DNA of 64,000 bases, taken from NCBI GenBank assembly GCA_947502885.1, contig CANNBP010000008.1, forward strand, positions 1-64,000. The letters run 5' to 3'. Position 1 is the first letter of the stretch; every line of letters begins with the position of its first letter. The notes beneath the pieces were generated by a model. That model did not search any database, had not been told where the DNA came from, and saw only the letters and a list, made by a program, of their open reading frames with translations. This document shows, piece by piece, positions 46,743 to 59,800 of the stretch. The translations under genes and the position numbers were made by a program. Source of the DNA: an uncultured Aquimarina sp. (GTDB lineage: Bacteria; Bacteroidota; Bacteroidia; Flavobacteriales; Flavobacteriaceae).

Positions 46743-47555
46743 ATGCAAATGTTTGAAAACCTACCATGGTATGGGTATATCATGTTAGTAGTGGCAATAG
46801 GTTCTTATGTATTCAAATTTTTAAGAAAAGGGAAAGAAGCTTTGGGCTTAGAAGCAGAGTTGTTTGATGCTAAGTTTAGAAAAGTAAATGATAGTAGTTT
46901 GACACAAGAGCAACTATTTGCTATTTCTCTTGACGCTGTTATTACAGAATACTGGAAAGTGGATACAAACACATTAGATTTTAGAAAAGTTGAACATTTT
47001 AATGATTATCTAGAAGGTTGGGGGATTGATACCAAAGAAGGATATTGGAATCTTACTAATTATTTTATTGAAGATGGGCGACGCTGGTATTTTGATTTTA
47101 TTTTTAATATGATTAAAAATGAACCTCAAGAAAACTGGGATAGTATGATGTATGAAAAGTTTGGGGATAACGAACGTGCTAAACGCTATTTTGATTTATT
47201 AAAATCAGGCAAAGCTCTAAAAAAACTTAAGCAAAATGGATTTATTACGTTTGATTCAGAAATAGAAAAAGGAGTTACTGCGTATGATGCCAGTATATTG
47301 GTTGGTCATGCGAGAAGAGCTTATAGTGCAAGTTTAATTTCTAAAGAAGAGGCATGGAAAGTAATTAATTTTGCAATGCAATTAGCAAAAAATGACTTCT
47401 CATCTTGGGAAGAATTTGGTAAGAGTTACATTCTTGGTTTTACACTTGATATAAAAGATAGAAAAGATGGCTATCACGAAGAACATTATCATATGTTTAA
47501 ACAAGTAGTAGAGAATCCTGAGAGTCCATGGAATAACATTGAGTGGAAAAATTAG
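46743..47555 (+). CDS. DUF1266-domain membrane-anchored protein
   Basis: 270 residues: an N-terminal transmembrane segment (WYGYIMLVVAIGSYVFKFL) and a DUF1266-type domain with GWGIDTKEGYWNLTNYFIEDGRR and, towards the end, YDASILVGHARRAYSASLISKEEAWKVINFAMQLAKNDFSSWEEFGKSYILGF, the signature block of the family. DUF1266 occurs in proteins near toxin/effector and membrane genes in Gram-negative bacteria but has no settled function. It is translated 7 bp before the DUF3137 gene. Confidence 0.82.
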   Translation: MQMFENLPWYGYIMLVVAIGSYVFKFLRKGKEALGLEAELFDAKFRKVNDSSLTQEQLFAISLDAVITEYWKVDTNTLDFRKVEHFNDYLEGWGIDTKEGYWNLTNYFIEDGRRWYFDFIFNMIKNEPQENWDSMMYEKFGDNERAKRYFDLLKSGKALKKLKQNGFITFDSEIEKGVTAYDASILVGHARRAYSASLISKEEAWKVINFAMQLAKNDFSSWEEFGKSYILGFTLDIKDRKDGYHEEHYHMFKQVVENPESPWNNIEWKN

Positions 47556-47562
47556 TTGAAAT

Positions 47563-48660
47563 ATGGAAAAAGCTCTAGTAAAAAAGGTTTACAAGGAAGT
47601 AAGTAAGGATTTAAGTGAAATTTATAAAAAGAGAAAAATCTACATTGTTTTTCAAAAAATAATGTGGATTATAACCGGAATATTTTTTGCTATTTTGTTT
47701 TTGAACATGTTGACTGGATATTTTCCTGATTCAGGTAATATACTTCAAAGTTTGTTAAAAGATTATCAAGGCCTAAAAAATAATCCGTATGCAAATACCT
47801 ATCCTTTTATAGGGTTGATTATACTTTTATATCCTGCTCTTTACATTTTTAGTAGAGCTTTTCAAAATTTCAAGAAAAAAGAAACTGCAACCATTCATAA
47901 AATGGTAAAAATGCTCTTCCCTCATGTCGAGTTTACTCAGGATGTTATTGCGCCTATAAAAGAAATAGAAAAAAGTAAGTTGTTTACTTGGGTAAAAGAT
48001 CATACACCTATGTATAATTATGGGCAAATTAGAAGTACAGTAAATAATACGATTATAAATATAACCGATATAGGTATTGTCGAAGAAAATGTTTCTAATA
48101 AAACCATAAATGCATTATTAAGGATTCCAGGGTTAAATATTGTGGTTATTTTATACCAATATGTTCTTAAAAATATATTTACTAGCAAATCTGCAGATAG
48201 TGTATATTATACTTTTAGAGGTATGTTTTGTTGGCTTCGATATCCTAAAAAACTAAAGGGACATACCGTTGTTTTGGTCAATAATCAAAACACTAAACTT
48301 AATAGGTTTGTAAGTTCAAAGTTTTCAGAAGAAGAAAAAATACTACTAGAAGATATTAGGTTTGCCAAAGAATTTATAGTGTATAGTACAGATCAAGTAG
48401 AAGCTAGGTATGTACTTTCAACAGCCTTAATGGAGCGAATTTTGTCACTAAAGGAAAAATTTAACCAACCCATACTCCTATCTTTTCATAATCAGGAAAT
48501 GTATTTGGCGGTACAAAATAAAAATGGTTTGTTTTCTTTTGCTTCAGGAAAAATAGACACTATTGAGGTTATTCAAGAGTTAGCAAATGATATAGAAACC
48601 GCATTAGACATTACTCAAGAATTAAAATTCAACCCAAAGAGTACCGTTTATAAGGCATAA
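47563..48660 (+). CDS. DUF3137-family membrane protein
   Basis: 365 residues: two N-terminal membrane segments (~29-49 and 82-102) then a soluble region with the DUF3137 block (YYTFRGMFCWLRYPKKLKGHTVVLVNNQ) and the ...SFHNQEMYLAVQNKNGLFSF... end. DUF3137 genes frequently accompany LemA genes, and here they are separated by only two others. Function unknown. Last gene of the cluster, 7 bp after DUF1266. Confidence 0.85.
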   Translation: MEKALVKKVYKEVSKDLSEIYKKRKIYIVFQKIMWIITGIFFAILFLNMLTGYFPDSGNILQSLLKDYQGLKNNPYANTYPFIGLIILLYPALYIFSRAFQNFKKKETATIHKMVKMLFPHVEFTQDVIAPIKEIEKSKLFTWVKDHTPMYNYGQIRSTVNNTIINITDIGIVEENVSNKTINALLRIPGLNIVVILYQYVLKNIFTSKSADSVYYTFRGMFCWLRYPKKLKGHTVVLVNNQNTKLNRFVSSKFSEEEKILLEDIRFAKEFIVYSTDQVEARYVLSTALMERILSLKEKFNQPILLSFHNQEMYLAVQNKNGLFSFASGKIDTIEVIQELANDIETALDITQELKFNPKSTVYKA

Positions 48661-48847
48661 TATATTTTTTAAATACCTCCTCATTACCAACAGATAATTG
48701 ATGTAGTATAAATAACTATTGATCCATGATAAGCTACTACAGGAATCATTATTTATGCTTTTAATAAGAGGTGAAGCTCTATAATGTATATTCAAACTGT
48801 TAGTGTGAATAAAAGATGTCTTTTTTATACCTATCTTTTAGGTTTGT

Positions 48848-48855
48848 TATCTTTG
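48848..48855 (+). promoter_or_regulatory. Putative -7 promoter element of the TPR-HTH gene
   Basis: TATCTTTG fits TAnnTTTG and lies about 60 bp upstream of the start codon at 48918; no clear -33 element. Confidence 0.4.
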
Positions 48856-48917
48856 AATAGAATTCGAAAATTACCCTTCTATTGATTTTAAGTTACTTCA
48901 TTTCTATAAAGTACTCA

Positions 48918-50549
48918 ATGAACCTATGCAAAATTTGGGTTTGTTTTATTATAGCTTCTTTTTTTGTATTTACATTAAACGCTCAAAAAGACAGTATTGA
49001 AGTTGAAAGACTTTATAAACATGGAGTCGATAGTTTAAGAATCAAAACTGGTAACTCCTTAAGAACGCTAGAGAGTGCTTTACATATCATTAATGATAGC
49101 ATTTTGACAAAAGATAAAAATGATAGATATTTTTTGTTAAAAAAAGCATTGATTTTGGATGAGTTATGCCATTATTATCGAAAGGATACAGAATATGTAC
49201 AAAGTTTAAAGGCCATACAAGAGAGCCTAAAATTAAAGGAAAAAATAGGGGAAACCTATACTTTGCCTAAAACATATTACCTCTATGGTAGATTGTACTT
49301 TTATAAGAAAGATAGTATTAAAGCGTTGAAGTTTTACAATAAAGCGCTGACATTGTCCAAAAAGTATAAAAACGATAAAGAATTTATACGAACTTTATAT
49401 TATTTAAGCCATTACTACGTTTCGATTAAGGATTTGGAAAAAGGAAAAATGTACGGACAATGGGGACTTAGATATTCAGATTCAATTGGATATGATTTTG
49501 GAAAATCTTTAGCATTATCTAATTTATCATACTATGAATTAAGAAATAAAAATTACGCCAAACTTATCTCATATTCGAATAAGAATATAGAATTATGTAA
49601 AAAAATCAATGATAGAATTGGTTTACAAAGAAGTTATAAAAGACTAGGCTATGCCTATAGAAAAACAGGACACCCCAATAAAGCAGTGCTATATTATAAG
49701 AAAGCTTTTGATATGGTGATGGATCTGGGTATTGAAGGGTTAATAGCAAATCGTTGTTTGTCCTTGAGCAATGCATATACAGACATAGGTAATCATGAAC
49801 TAGCCTTTATGTATTATAGATGCTATAAGCGTCAGCAAATAAAAGATATGAAAGTTAAGAGTATCAAAGAGTTTGCAGAGATAGAAGCAAAATACAATTA
49901 TGAAAGACAAAAGGTTGTTGACAGCATCCACTTCTTAGAAAAACAGAAAATAAAAGAAACTCAACTATTACAAAAGGCCTCAACAAAGTTTTGGAAAGTA
50001 ACCACAATTCTTGTTATACTGTTTGGATTAATTATAACGACTATTATTTTTCTTTTGAGAAAAAGAAAAGAGCAATTGATGCTGGGTAAACTTAAAAATG
50101 AAATGCTTCAGCAAGAGATTCATTACAAACAAAAGGATATTTCAGATTTTGCATTAAACATTTCTAGAAACCGAAAATGGAGAGAAGAATTATTAGCGCA
50201 TATAAAGGATATAAAAAAATCTGGTATACTAAAAAATGATTCTAAATTTAATGCTTTAGAAAAAACAGTTTTAGAGAGAGAATTTGTAGAAAATAATATG
50301 ATTAATTTTCAAGATAAAGTTGATGTTTTAAATACTGCGTTCTATGAAAAACTCCATAAAAAATATCCTACATTAACTAAAACGGAAGCAAAACTCTGTT
50401 CGCTAATTCGTCTCAATATTGATAACAATGAGATAGCAGTTTTGCAAAATGTGGCAGTCGAATCTGTTTATAGAAGCAGATCAAGGCTAAGAAAAAAGTT
50501 AAATCTTTCCCCAAAAGATGATTTAAATGCTATTTTACAAAAACTCTAA
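48918..50549 (+). CDS. TPR-transmembrane-HTH (LuxR-like) regulator
   Basis: 543 residues from the ATG at 48918 (MNLCKIWV..., signal peptide ending LNAQ); an in-frame TTG at 48882 is less likely. About residues 20-340 are TPR repeats in the periplasm (for example KTYYLYGRLYFYKKDSIKALKFYNKAL), then a coiled coil, a transmembrane segment (FWKVTTILVILFGLIITTII), a second coiled coil, and a C-terminal HTH resembling LuxR/GerE (LTKTEAKLCSLIRLNIDNNEIAVLQNVAVESVYRSRSRLRKKL). A one-component membrane regulator: it binds an outside signal by the TPR part and DNA by the HTH. It is followed by the adhesin gene and is a plausible regulator of it. Confidence 0.85.
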   Translation: MNLCKIWVCFIIASFFVFTLNAQKDSIEVERLYKHGVDSLRIKTGNSLRTLESALHIINDSILTKDKNDRYFLLKKALILDELCHYYRKDTEYVQSLKAIQESLKLKEKIGETYTLPKTYYLYGRLYFYKKDSIKALKFYNKALTLSKKYKNDKEFIRTLYYLSHYYVSIKDLEKGKMYGQWGLRYSDSIGYDFGKSLALSNLSYYELRNKNYAKLISYSNKNIELCKKINDRIGLQRSYKRLGYAYRKTGHPNKAVLYYKKAFDMVMDLGIEGLIANRCLSLSNAYTDIGNHELAFMYYRCYKRQQIKDMKVKSIKEFAEIEAKYNYERQKVVDSIHFLEKQKIKETQLLQKASTKFWKVTTILVILFGLIITTIIFLLRKRKEQLMLGKLKNEMLQQEIHYKQKDISDFALNISRNRKWREELLAHIKDIKKSGILKNDSKFNALEKTVLEREFVENNMINFQDKVDVLNTAFYEKLHKKYPTLTKTEAKLCSLIRLNIDNNEIAVLQNVAVESVYRSRSRLRKKLNLSPKDDLNAILQKL

Positions 50550-50687
50550 AAATTACTTGATAGTATAATTGATAATCAGTGATTTGTGTATTTTCTTTTT
50601 TAAGAAACACATGCCTCTTTTATAACTTGTACATGATTTGTACATATCAATTTTTCTTAATTCTACTACCTTATAAATAGATTTGTG

Positions 50688-50695
50688 GCATAAAC
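50688..50695 (+). promoter_or_regulatory. Putative -7 promoter element of small ORF and adhesin
   Basis: TAGATTTG fits TAnnTTTG and lies 17 bp before the start of the small coiled-coil ORF; no good -33. Confidence 0.4.
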
Positions 50696-50711
50696 CTCAA
50701 AATGCCGTAAA

Positions 50712-50858
50712 ATGTCATTAAGGCAATTTATTCATAATCTTTTTAATAAAGATCGAGCGAGAATTATTCAACAAGAGAATGAACGCCTCAAGATGAAATT
50801 GCGTGCATTGGAAAAATTGAAAAGGGAATTAGAAAAAAATCAAATCAAAAAAAAGTAA
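50712..50858 (+). CDS. Small coiled-coil protein (48 residues)
   Basis: ATG at 50712 to TAA at 50858. The product is basic and strongly helical with heptad-like leucines (RIIQQENERLKMKLRALE). No signal peptide. It ends 14 bp before the giant adhesin gene and a -7 promoter element lies 17 bp upstream, so it may be co-transcribed with the adhesin. A short ORF with a heptad pattern in AT-rich DNA could be chance. Confidence 0.45.
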   Translation: MSLRQFIHNLFNKDRARIIQQENERLKMKLRALEKLKRELEKNQIKKK

Positions 50859-50872
50859 CCATACCCGTAATT

Positions 50873-53800
50873 ATGAAAATCCTTAGATTGTGTAGTATTC
50901 TGTATTTGTTTTTATGCGTTTCGATAAATGCTTGGAGTTTCCAAAATTTTAATGATTCATCGATAGCAGAATTCGAGACACTAAACAAAAAGATTACCCC
51001 TGTTAATAATGTTAATATTGATGTTTCAGGTAATTTAATGTATACCGATGTCATAGGAATCGATGACAAAATAAGTATTGTTTTAGAAGGATCTTATTAT
51101 CGTGTTAGTAACACTACTGCTGTATTGGTAGCAGGAACAGGAATGAAACAGGACAAGAATGATGTCTTGGTGCCCGTTGCTTTAGTGACAGGCCAAATCA
51201 ACATCAACACACAAGCGGGAGACGACACGTTTACCGTAGACTTTTCTAAGGGTAATATTAAGGTTCCTGTTTATTATAACGGAGGTTCACAAAATACATC
51301 ATCAGGAGATGATATGGTACTAGTGAGTTCTGATATAATCATATATGACAAAGTTGAACATACCTTTATTAATGACCATGATGGTTATGTTGATGTTTCA
51401 GACAATAGTACAATCAACTATACAGGACTAGAACCTATAACAGATAACCTGAATACGTCTGATCGCGTTTTTACCTTTACCGGAAATCAAGGCAATATAG
51501 AAAGCATTGCTTTAGAAGCAGGAGGTACTTTAGATAATCGTATTGATTCAGATTATGGGGAGTCTGTAGATTTTAATAACCCATTAAATTCATTGACAAT
51601 TAACCTGACCGGGGCAGGCGATGATCTATTGAGTGTGAGAAGCTTGGCAAGCGGTTTTAATGCAGACCTTATTATTAATGGAGATACAGGTGATAATGTA
51701 GGTTTTAGAAATAATGCTATTGATTTGGGTACTGGTAATCTTGCTATAACCTGTGATTTGCTTAGTATTTATCAAAACATTACCACTACTGGAACGATCA
51801 CTACGTCATCCAAAAATACAACACATATTATTAGTGCAACAGTACAGTCTAATGGAGGGAACATTTCTATTAGCTCAGGAACAGAAGTAGTTTCTGGTGA
51901 TTTTGGTGTGATTAATATGTTCGGGGGTCATGTAAAAGCTACAGGATCTGGAACAATTACTATGAACGGTAGAGCGTATGCTACTCGAAACATAAATTTT
52001 GTACTTAGCAGTATATTTATGAGAAGTGGGAGTAGCGTTACCACCGATACTGGAATGCTAGAGATGACTGGAAGTGGGATTTTTGACGGACGTGCAAATA
52101 TTAGAGGGATTCGAATAGAAGGTAATTCATCTATTCAAAGTACAACCGGGAATGTTACTATCACTGGTACAGGAATGAATGGAGCAAATAATGATAATGT
52201 AGGTGTCTCGTTGGCTTCAGGTACCATTCAAACCGGAGGTACTGTAAATGTTACAGGATCAGGATATATAGGGGTGCAACTGGATGGAATTGTAAGAGAT
52301 TCTGGAAATATGTCACTGCAGGGAACTAGCGGATCTACCAATGCCCCAGCAATAACAATCACTTCATCAACCGCAAAAATAGAGTCGAACAATTTGTTGA
52401 TAAGCGCCAATGTAGGGCCAATCAATACGCCTAATGGAGTTGCAGTACAAGAATTAATCGAAGCTAATAACACAACTGTTAATGGTGTGTTGGCACCCGG
52501 TCAGTCTCCCGGGCAATTGATTGCAAATACGAATCTAACTGTTGGATTAGGAAGTACAGTAGAAATAGAATTCGAAGGCCAATTAACTGCAGGGAGTGAT
52601 TATGATCAAATAGTAGTTAGAGGTGCTATTGATATTACCGGAACAACATTTAACTTGGTTGATAATGCCGATGCTATTTTTAGCGAAAATTATACGATTA
52701 TCGATAATGATGGAGTTGATCCGATTATAGGAACTTTTAACGGATTACCAAACGGTACGGCTATAGTAGGAAATGGAAGAACCTGGACTATACATTACAA
52801 CGGGGGAGATGGTAATGATGTAGTATTAGTTACCGAACCCGATGAGCCTAATGTATATTTGGACAATTCTGGAAATCTGGTTTTTGAAGATCCCGATAAC
52901 GTAAATGATACCATAACTATAATAGTCGATGGTACGAATTATCGAATTAGCGATTCCGGAAAGAAATTAATTGCTGGTCTGGGAACAACTCAAGACGGAA
53001 ATGACGCATTGGTTCCTATAACTTCGGTTACGGGACAAATCAACATCAATACAGGATCAGGTAATGATAATTTTACCATCAATCTAACCGGAGGTAATTT
53101 TAGTGATGAGATTAACTATGACGGTGGCGACAATAATGATACTCTGGCTTTAGAAGGAAATGGTTCTTATGATCAGGTATCTTATTTTTTCTACAATAGT
53201 AGTAGTGTTGTTAACATTTCGGGAAATAGTACTATTGTCTATCAAGGACTAGAGTCATCTGTATTAGATCAACTAACGGCGCGAACACGTGTATTTGACA
53301 TCAATAATATAAATGATATCATACTTAATAATGCACCGTCAATTTTAGAATACCAAATAGGAACTACCTTATCAGGTTGGGTAGATTTCAATTTTTCAGA
53401 GGCAGTATTAGCTATCTATACCAATAATTCTGCAAGTATAAATTATTTTGGAACAGAAGGTAATGTAAATCTGGTGATGGGTACACCTTTAGAGCCAGTA
53501 GATACAGTTAGCATAAATGCCGATATGGATTTGGGAGAATTAAATCTGGTTTCCAAAAAATTAAACATATACCAATCGGTAACAACAAAAAATTCTGTTT
53601 CTGCCTTTGTATCGGGTAGGGTATTTATAGAAAATGGTATAGTACAAAGTACATTGGGAGATGTTGATATTTATGGGGGTAGAAGTATTCCTGAAGATAA
53701 GGGGATTCATTTAACAGGTACAGCAGAAATCAAAACTACTTCGGGTAATATTCGATTAGAAGGAACTGCATTAGAAAATGGAAGTTTTACCAATGCCATG

Positions 53801-56800
53801 GGGATCCGTCTCGAAAATTCAACACGTATTTACTCGCAGACTGGAAATATCACCTTAAATGGAGCAACCAATAGTATTTATGACGAATCTTACGGAATTC
53901 ATTTAGCAAATGAATCTTATATTGAGAGCAACGGTGGTGATATTAGAATTACTGGGATATCGAATACCTCAAACAATGAAGATTCTGGTAGGCATATAGG
54001 AGTGTATCTAGTAAACACTGCATTAATAAAAACAACGAATGCTGGTAAAGTAGAGATTACAGGAACAGGAGGAAGAAGTGATGTGTTAGGAGGAAACCAT
54101 GGAATCGTAGCGCATGGTGGTACTACAATTACCGCAGAAAATGGTAATGTGGCTATTACAGGAAAAGGTACACATCGTGATAGTGATGGGATACAGGTTA
54201 GAGGTGCAATTACAACTACCGGTACAGGAAACGTTATTATAGAAGGAGAAGCAACCTCTTTTGCGACCAATACATCGATCAATGTCATTCCTAGTGCGCA
54301 GATTACCTCGGGAGGTGAAATTACATTAAATGCCACTACCATGCCTATAAAAACGGCAGGAGGTATCCCTTCTCAGACCCAGTTTGTGGCAAACAATACC
54401 ATTATTAACGGAGTTTTAACTCCAGGGCAATCGCCAGGTCAGATGGTTGTTGATGGTAACTTCGAGATAAATACAGGAGATGTGTTGCGATTAGAAATTA
54501 ATGATTTTACCAATCCTGGTAATAATTTTGACCAGTTAAAAATTAATGGGCAAGTAACGATAAATGATGCAACTTTAGAATTAGTAGATACCAGCGGAGA
54601 GTTTCCTGTAGATGATGTAGTCATCACAATTATTGACAATGACGGAACCGATCCTATTATAGGAACTTTTAATGGGTTACCTAATGGGGCTTCTATAATG
54701 ACTAATGGTAAATCATGGTATCTACATTACAACAAGGGAGATGGTAACGATGTGGTGCTAAGCTCACTTGCGACTATAGTAGATGTAGTGGTAGAGGATG
54801 GAGATATGATCTTTACCGACTATGGATCACAAAATGATAATTTAACCATTGTTGTAGATAATGTGAATTACCGTATCAGTGATTCAGGAAGGGCTTTGGT
54901 TGCCGGACAAGGAGCTACTCAAGATGGGAATCATGTGTTGGTACCCATAGCATCGGTAACAAAAGCAATCCATCTCAATACAAGAAGAGGAAACGATAAT
55001 ATACATATAGACCTAAACGGAGGAGATTTTGTTGATGAGATATTTTATAATGCAGGAAATGATACCGACGGACTGTCTTTATTAGGAGCAGCTACTTATA
55101 ATAATGTGGTACACACCTTAGATAACCCGGGAGAAGGAAAAGTTAGAATTACAGGAAACAGTATGATCAATTATACTGGGATAGAAGGAAGTATTATTGA
55201 TCAATTAGATGTAAACGAAAGAACTTTTACCATCAACGCAAATACAACCACCCGATTAAAAACAGATGGTACGCTAGAAAACCAGGTGGCTATACGAGGG
55301 TATTTTGAGATAGACTATAATAACCCTAATAATGTATTGACGATAAACGGAACAGGAGGGCCAAATGGATTTATTCAGGTCAATGGTTTTGCTACTGGGT
55401 TTGATGCACATCTGGTTATTATCAAGGAAGAAGATATTGTTAGGTTTGGTCCTAACACAAATATAAATTTGGGTAGTGGGATTCTTAGAGTTATAGCAAG
55501 ATCAGTTTTGTTTAGAACAGAAGTTACTACCCAGGGTGCAATCGAGGTCATAAGTCATGAAGGTACTTCTTTTTCAGAGGCTAATATCGTGTCTTCTGCA
55601 GGAGAAGATATCAATATCAATGCAGGTTTGTTCCCAAATCCAGGACTTAGTACCTACGGTATCGACATGATTGAGTCCACACTACGTACAACAAGCGAAG
55701 GAAATATTACTCTTAGCGGAAAAGCATTTAGCGATGACCCTTCAATTTCGACCAGAGGGATTACTATGGTCCGTAGCAATATACTTACAGATACAGGAAA
55801 TATTACTATTACCGGTAAAGGTCCTACTATGGGTGTGAATCAATGTAAAGGAGTAATCATTGGATTAGAATCAGTAATCCAAAGTAATAGTGGGAATATC
55901 AACATAACAGGAACCGGAGGAGAATGTTCTGGAGGAGTAAACGTAGGAGTCTCACTGGTAATAGACATGATGATCAAAACTTCGGGATCTGGTCATATAA
56001 ATATTGATGGAAATAGTGGACTTACCGGTGATTACAACTACGGAATCGAAATGATGGGTACTTCATCTATCACAGCAGAAAATGGAGAAGTTATTTTTAT
56101 GGGGAATAGTACCGCCACTACAGGTACAGGTCATATAGGAGTATGGCTCGAAGGAGCTGTTAGCACTACGGGTACAGGAAATATTACCGTAAACGGAAGA
56201 GTGAATTCATCAGATAATACTATCGGAATATTTCTTCCAGAACGTGATACACAGATCCAATCCGGAGCTAATCTACATCTCTATGCGGTCTCTGGACCCA
56301 TATACACACCAGACGCACCTACCAGACAGGCCTTGTTTAGTGCTAACAATATCTTCATTAACGGGGTTTTAGAACCAGGACGATCTGCTGGCCAGGTGAT
56401 GATCAACGGAGTTCTGGAAGCGAATGTAGGAACTACTCTCGAAATAGAAATAAATGATTTTACTACCCCAGGTGTTGATTATGATCAGGTGATAGTAAAT
56501 GGTACAGTAAATTTACAAGATGCGATTCTTACTATCAAAGATAATTCTGGTAGTGTCTCTAGTCCACAAAATATTATTTTGATCAATAATGATGGAGATG
56601 ATCTTATTACAGGTAATTTTTTTAGATTACCTCATGGTACGGCTATCCCAGGAAATCAAAAGACTTGGTATATCTATTATAACCTTAACGGAAATGATGT
56701 TTTATTAAGCACTTCACCTCCTAATGTACATGTTGATGGTTCTGGTAACCTTGTTTTCTCTGATCCTTATGCGGTAAATGATAATCTAAAGATTAATATT

Positions 56801-59800
56801 GATGGTGAGAATTATCGTATCAGTGACTCGGGAAAACCAGTTATTGCTGGTCTGGGAGCAACCCAGGATGGAGATGAGGTATTGGTAGCCATTGCATCTG
56901 TAACAGGTGACATTAATATCAATACAGGAGACGGAGATGATGTATTGAATATAGATTTGGGTAACGGTAATTTTACAGATGCTGTCAATTTTGAAGGCGG
57001 TAATGACGATGATGGATTATCGGTATCAGGAACAGGTATTCATGATAGTAATGTGCATACTGTAAGTAGTGCAGGAGAAGGAACAATAGCCATTACAGGA
57101 AATAATACTATTAGTTATACAGGACTAGAGCAAACCATCACAGATCATCTGGATGTAAATGAAAGAACCTTTACTATAAATGTGAATAATTTTACTATTC
57201 TCGAAGCCGTGGGTGCTTTAGAAAATCAGGTAAGAATTAGTGATATTGCTACTATCGATTATAATAACCCTAATACTGCGTTGACCATTAATGGTGCGGG
57301 ATCAGATGTAGGCTATGTTTATATCAATGGCTTTGCCACCGGGTTTGATGCAAATTTGACCGTTGTAAGAGAAGAAGATCAGGTTCGTTTTGGAGATATG
57401 ATAAATACAGACTTGGGCAGTGGAGCACTTAATGTTACTTCGAAAATTGTGATATTTAGAACAGATGTGACTACAGAAGGTCCTATAAACATTACATCAG
57501 ATGAGGCGATTCATATGTCAGGATCGGTAGTTCAATCTACTGCCGGAGAAGATATCATCATGAAAGCAGGAGTTGCTCCTCAACCTGGAAGAGGTTTTGA
57601 CGGTCTTGAAGCGTTCGAATGTACTATCCAAACCTTTGGTGCCGGAAACATTATCCTTGATGGAAAAGCGTATACAGAAAACACTTCAACTTTTCTGGAG
57701 GGGATGACATTGTTCGAAACTAATATCATAACCGATACCGGAGATATTACCATTTCGGGAACGGGCCCGGCTACAGGGCCTTTAAAAAGTACAGGAATAC
57801 AGGTATTATTTTCTTCAGAAATACAAAGTAATAGCGGAAACATTAGTGTTACAGGTATAGGAGGAAACAGTATTGGAGCTTCTAATATTGGAGTTCTTGT
57901 AGAAAGTTCTGCAGTTCGTACAGCAGATACGGGTACTATTACGATCAACGGAACAGGAGGAATGGGTACCGAATTTAATTATGGGGTAGACATAAAAAAT
58001 AATGCAACTATCCTAGCGTATGGTAATATAGCGATTACAGGAACCAGCCTGGATACTACAGGAAACGATCCATTCGGAATTAACTTTAATGCATCTGCTA
58101 CTACTCTGGCAGGTACGGGTAATATTATATTAGAAGGTACCAGTGGTAATGCAAATGCCTCGGCTATCAATATATCGCATGCAGGTACAGAACTACAATC
58201 CGGAGGAGATTTAGTAATGACCGCCAACCTGGGACCTATACATACTACCGATGGAGTTACAGGGGTACAAACCAATTTTGTAGCAGAAAACGATATCATC
58301 ATAAATGGGGTGTTGGCGCCGGGTCAGTCTATAGGGCAGATGATCACCTTGGGTAATTTGACAATGCAATCAGATGATACACTAGAGATAGCAATAAATG
58401 ACGTTACTACAGCAGGAACCGATTATGATCAACTAAAAGTAACTGAGGGAACCATCAATATAAATGGTGCTACTCTTACCATCATAGATAATTCGCCAGC
58501 AATAAATAGTCCAGCAACTATCGTGATCATCGATGGAGAAGAACCTGTTGTGGGTACTTTTAATGGACTTCCGCAAGGAACAGCTATTGCTGGTAATTCG
58601 AATACTTGGTATATCTATTACAATCAGGGAGATGGATATGATGTCATACTAAGTTCTGAAATGTTTATGCCTAATGTATTTTTAGATCCTTCTGGAAACA
58701 TGTTGTTTGTAGACCTTTATCAAGGCAATGATCAACTTACTATTCGTGTTGATGGCACAAACTATCGTATTAGTGACCAGGCAAAAGGACTCATTGCAGG
58801 AGCAAGAGCCGTACAGGATGGAAAAGATGTACTGGTACCCATCGCTTCGGTAACAGGAACAATCAATATCAATACAGGAGAAGGTAATGATCATCTAAAC
58901 ATCAACCTGGATGGAGGTGATTTTGCAGATGAGATCATTTATGATGGGGGTGATCAGACAGATGGGATGTCGCTATCAGGATCAAATATGTATACCAGCC
59001 TAACCCATACCTTAACAGGTGATAATGAAGAAGAAGGAACTATTGCTATTACTAATAATAATATAATAACCTATCGATCAATAGAACAGACTATTGCAGA
59101 TCCTCTGGATGTGAACGATAGAGTTTTTGAATTGGATCTTGATGATGCTATTGTCTTTGATAGCTTAGGGGCTCTGGATAACCAACTTGATATATTTAGA
59201 GGAATGGTTATAGATTATAAAAACCCTTCAAATTCATTAACGATTAACAGTATAGGCGAAGGCCGAAATATATTAATGATTCGAGGAGTAGGAGATGGAT
59301 TTGATGCAGATATTACCGTTAACGCATCCGAAAGGGATGATGTTCGTTTTGACTCTAATAAGGTTATTGATATTGGTAATGGAGAATTTAACTTAAATTC
59401 GGGAACACTCCTCTTTGGTAGTAATAGTACTGTTCGCACTACAGGATCCATCATGGTCAATACAAAAAGTGTTACCTCTATCCTAGGTAGAGTACATTCT
59501 AACGGTGGTAATATTTCTATTGCAGGAGGAACCGAACTGACTTCACAAGATAATTACAGCGGAATATTTCTATACAGCTGTCATATAGAAACTACAGGAG
59601 ATGGAGCTATTACACTAGATGGAACAGCTTATTTTAATACCGCTACCGATATTGTATTAGATGGTATATTGATGCGAAGAAATAGTAGAATTGTAACCGA
59701 TAACGGTGATATTACCCTTATAGGGAAAGGGATAGACAACGGATTGGTCAACTATAGAGGAATATATATAGAAGAATCTTCTAGAATAGAAAGTAATCGC

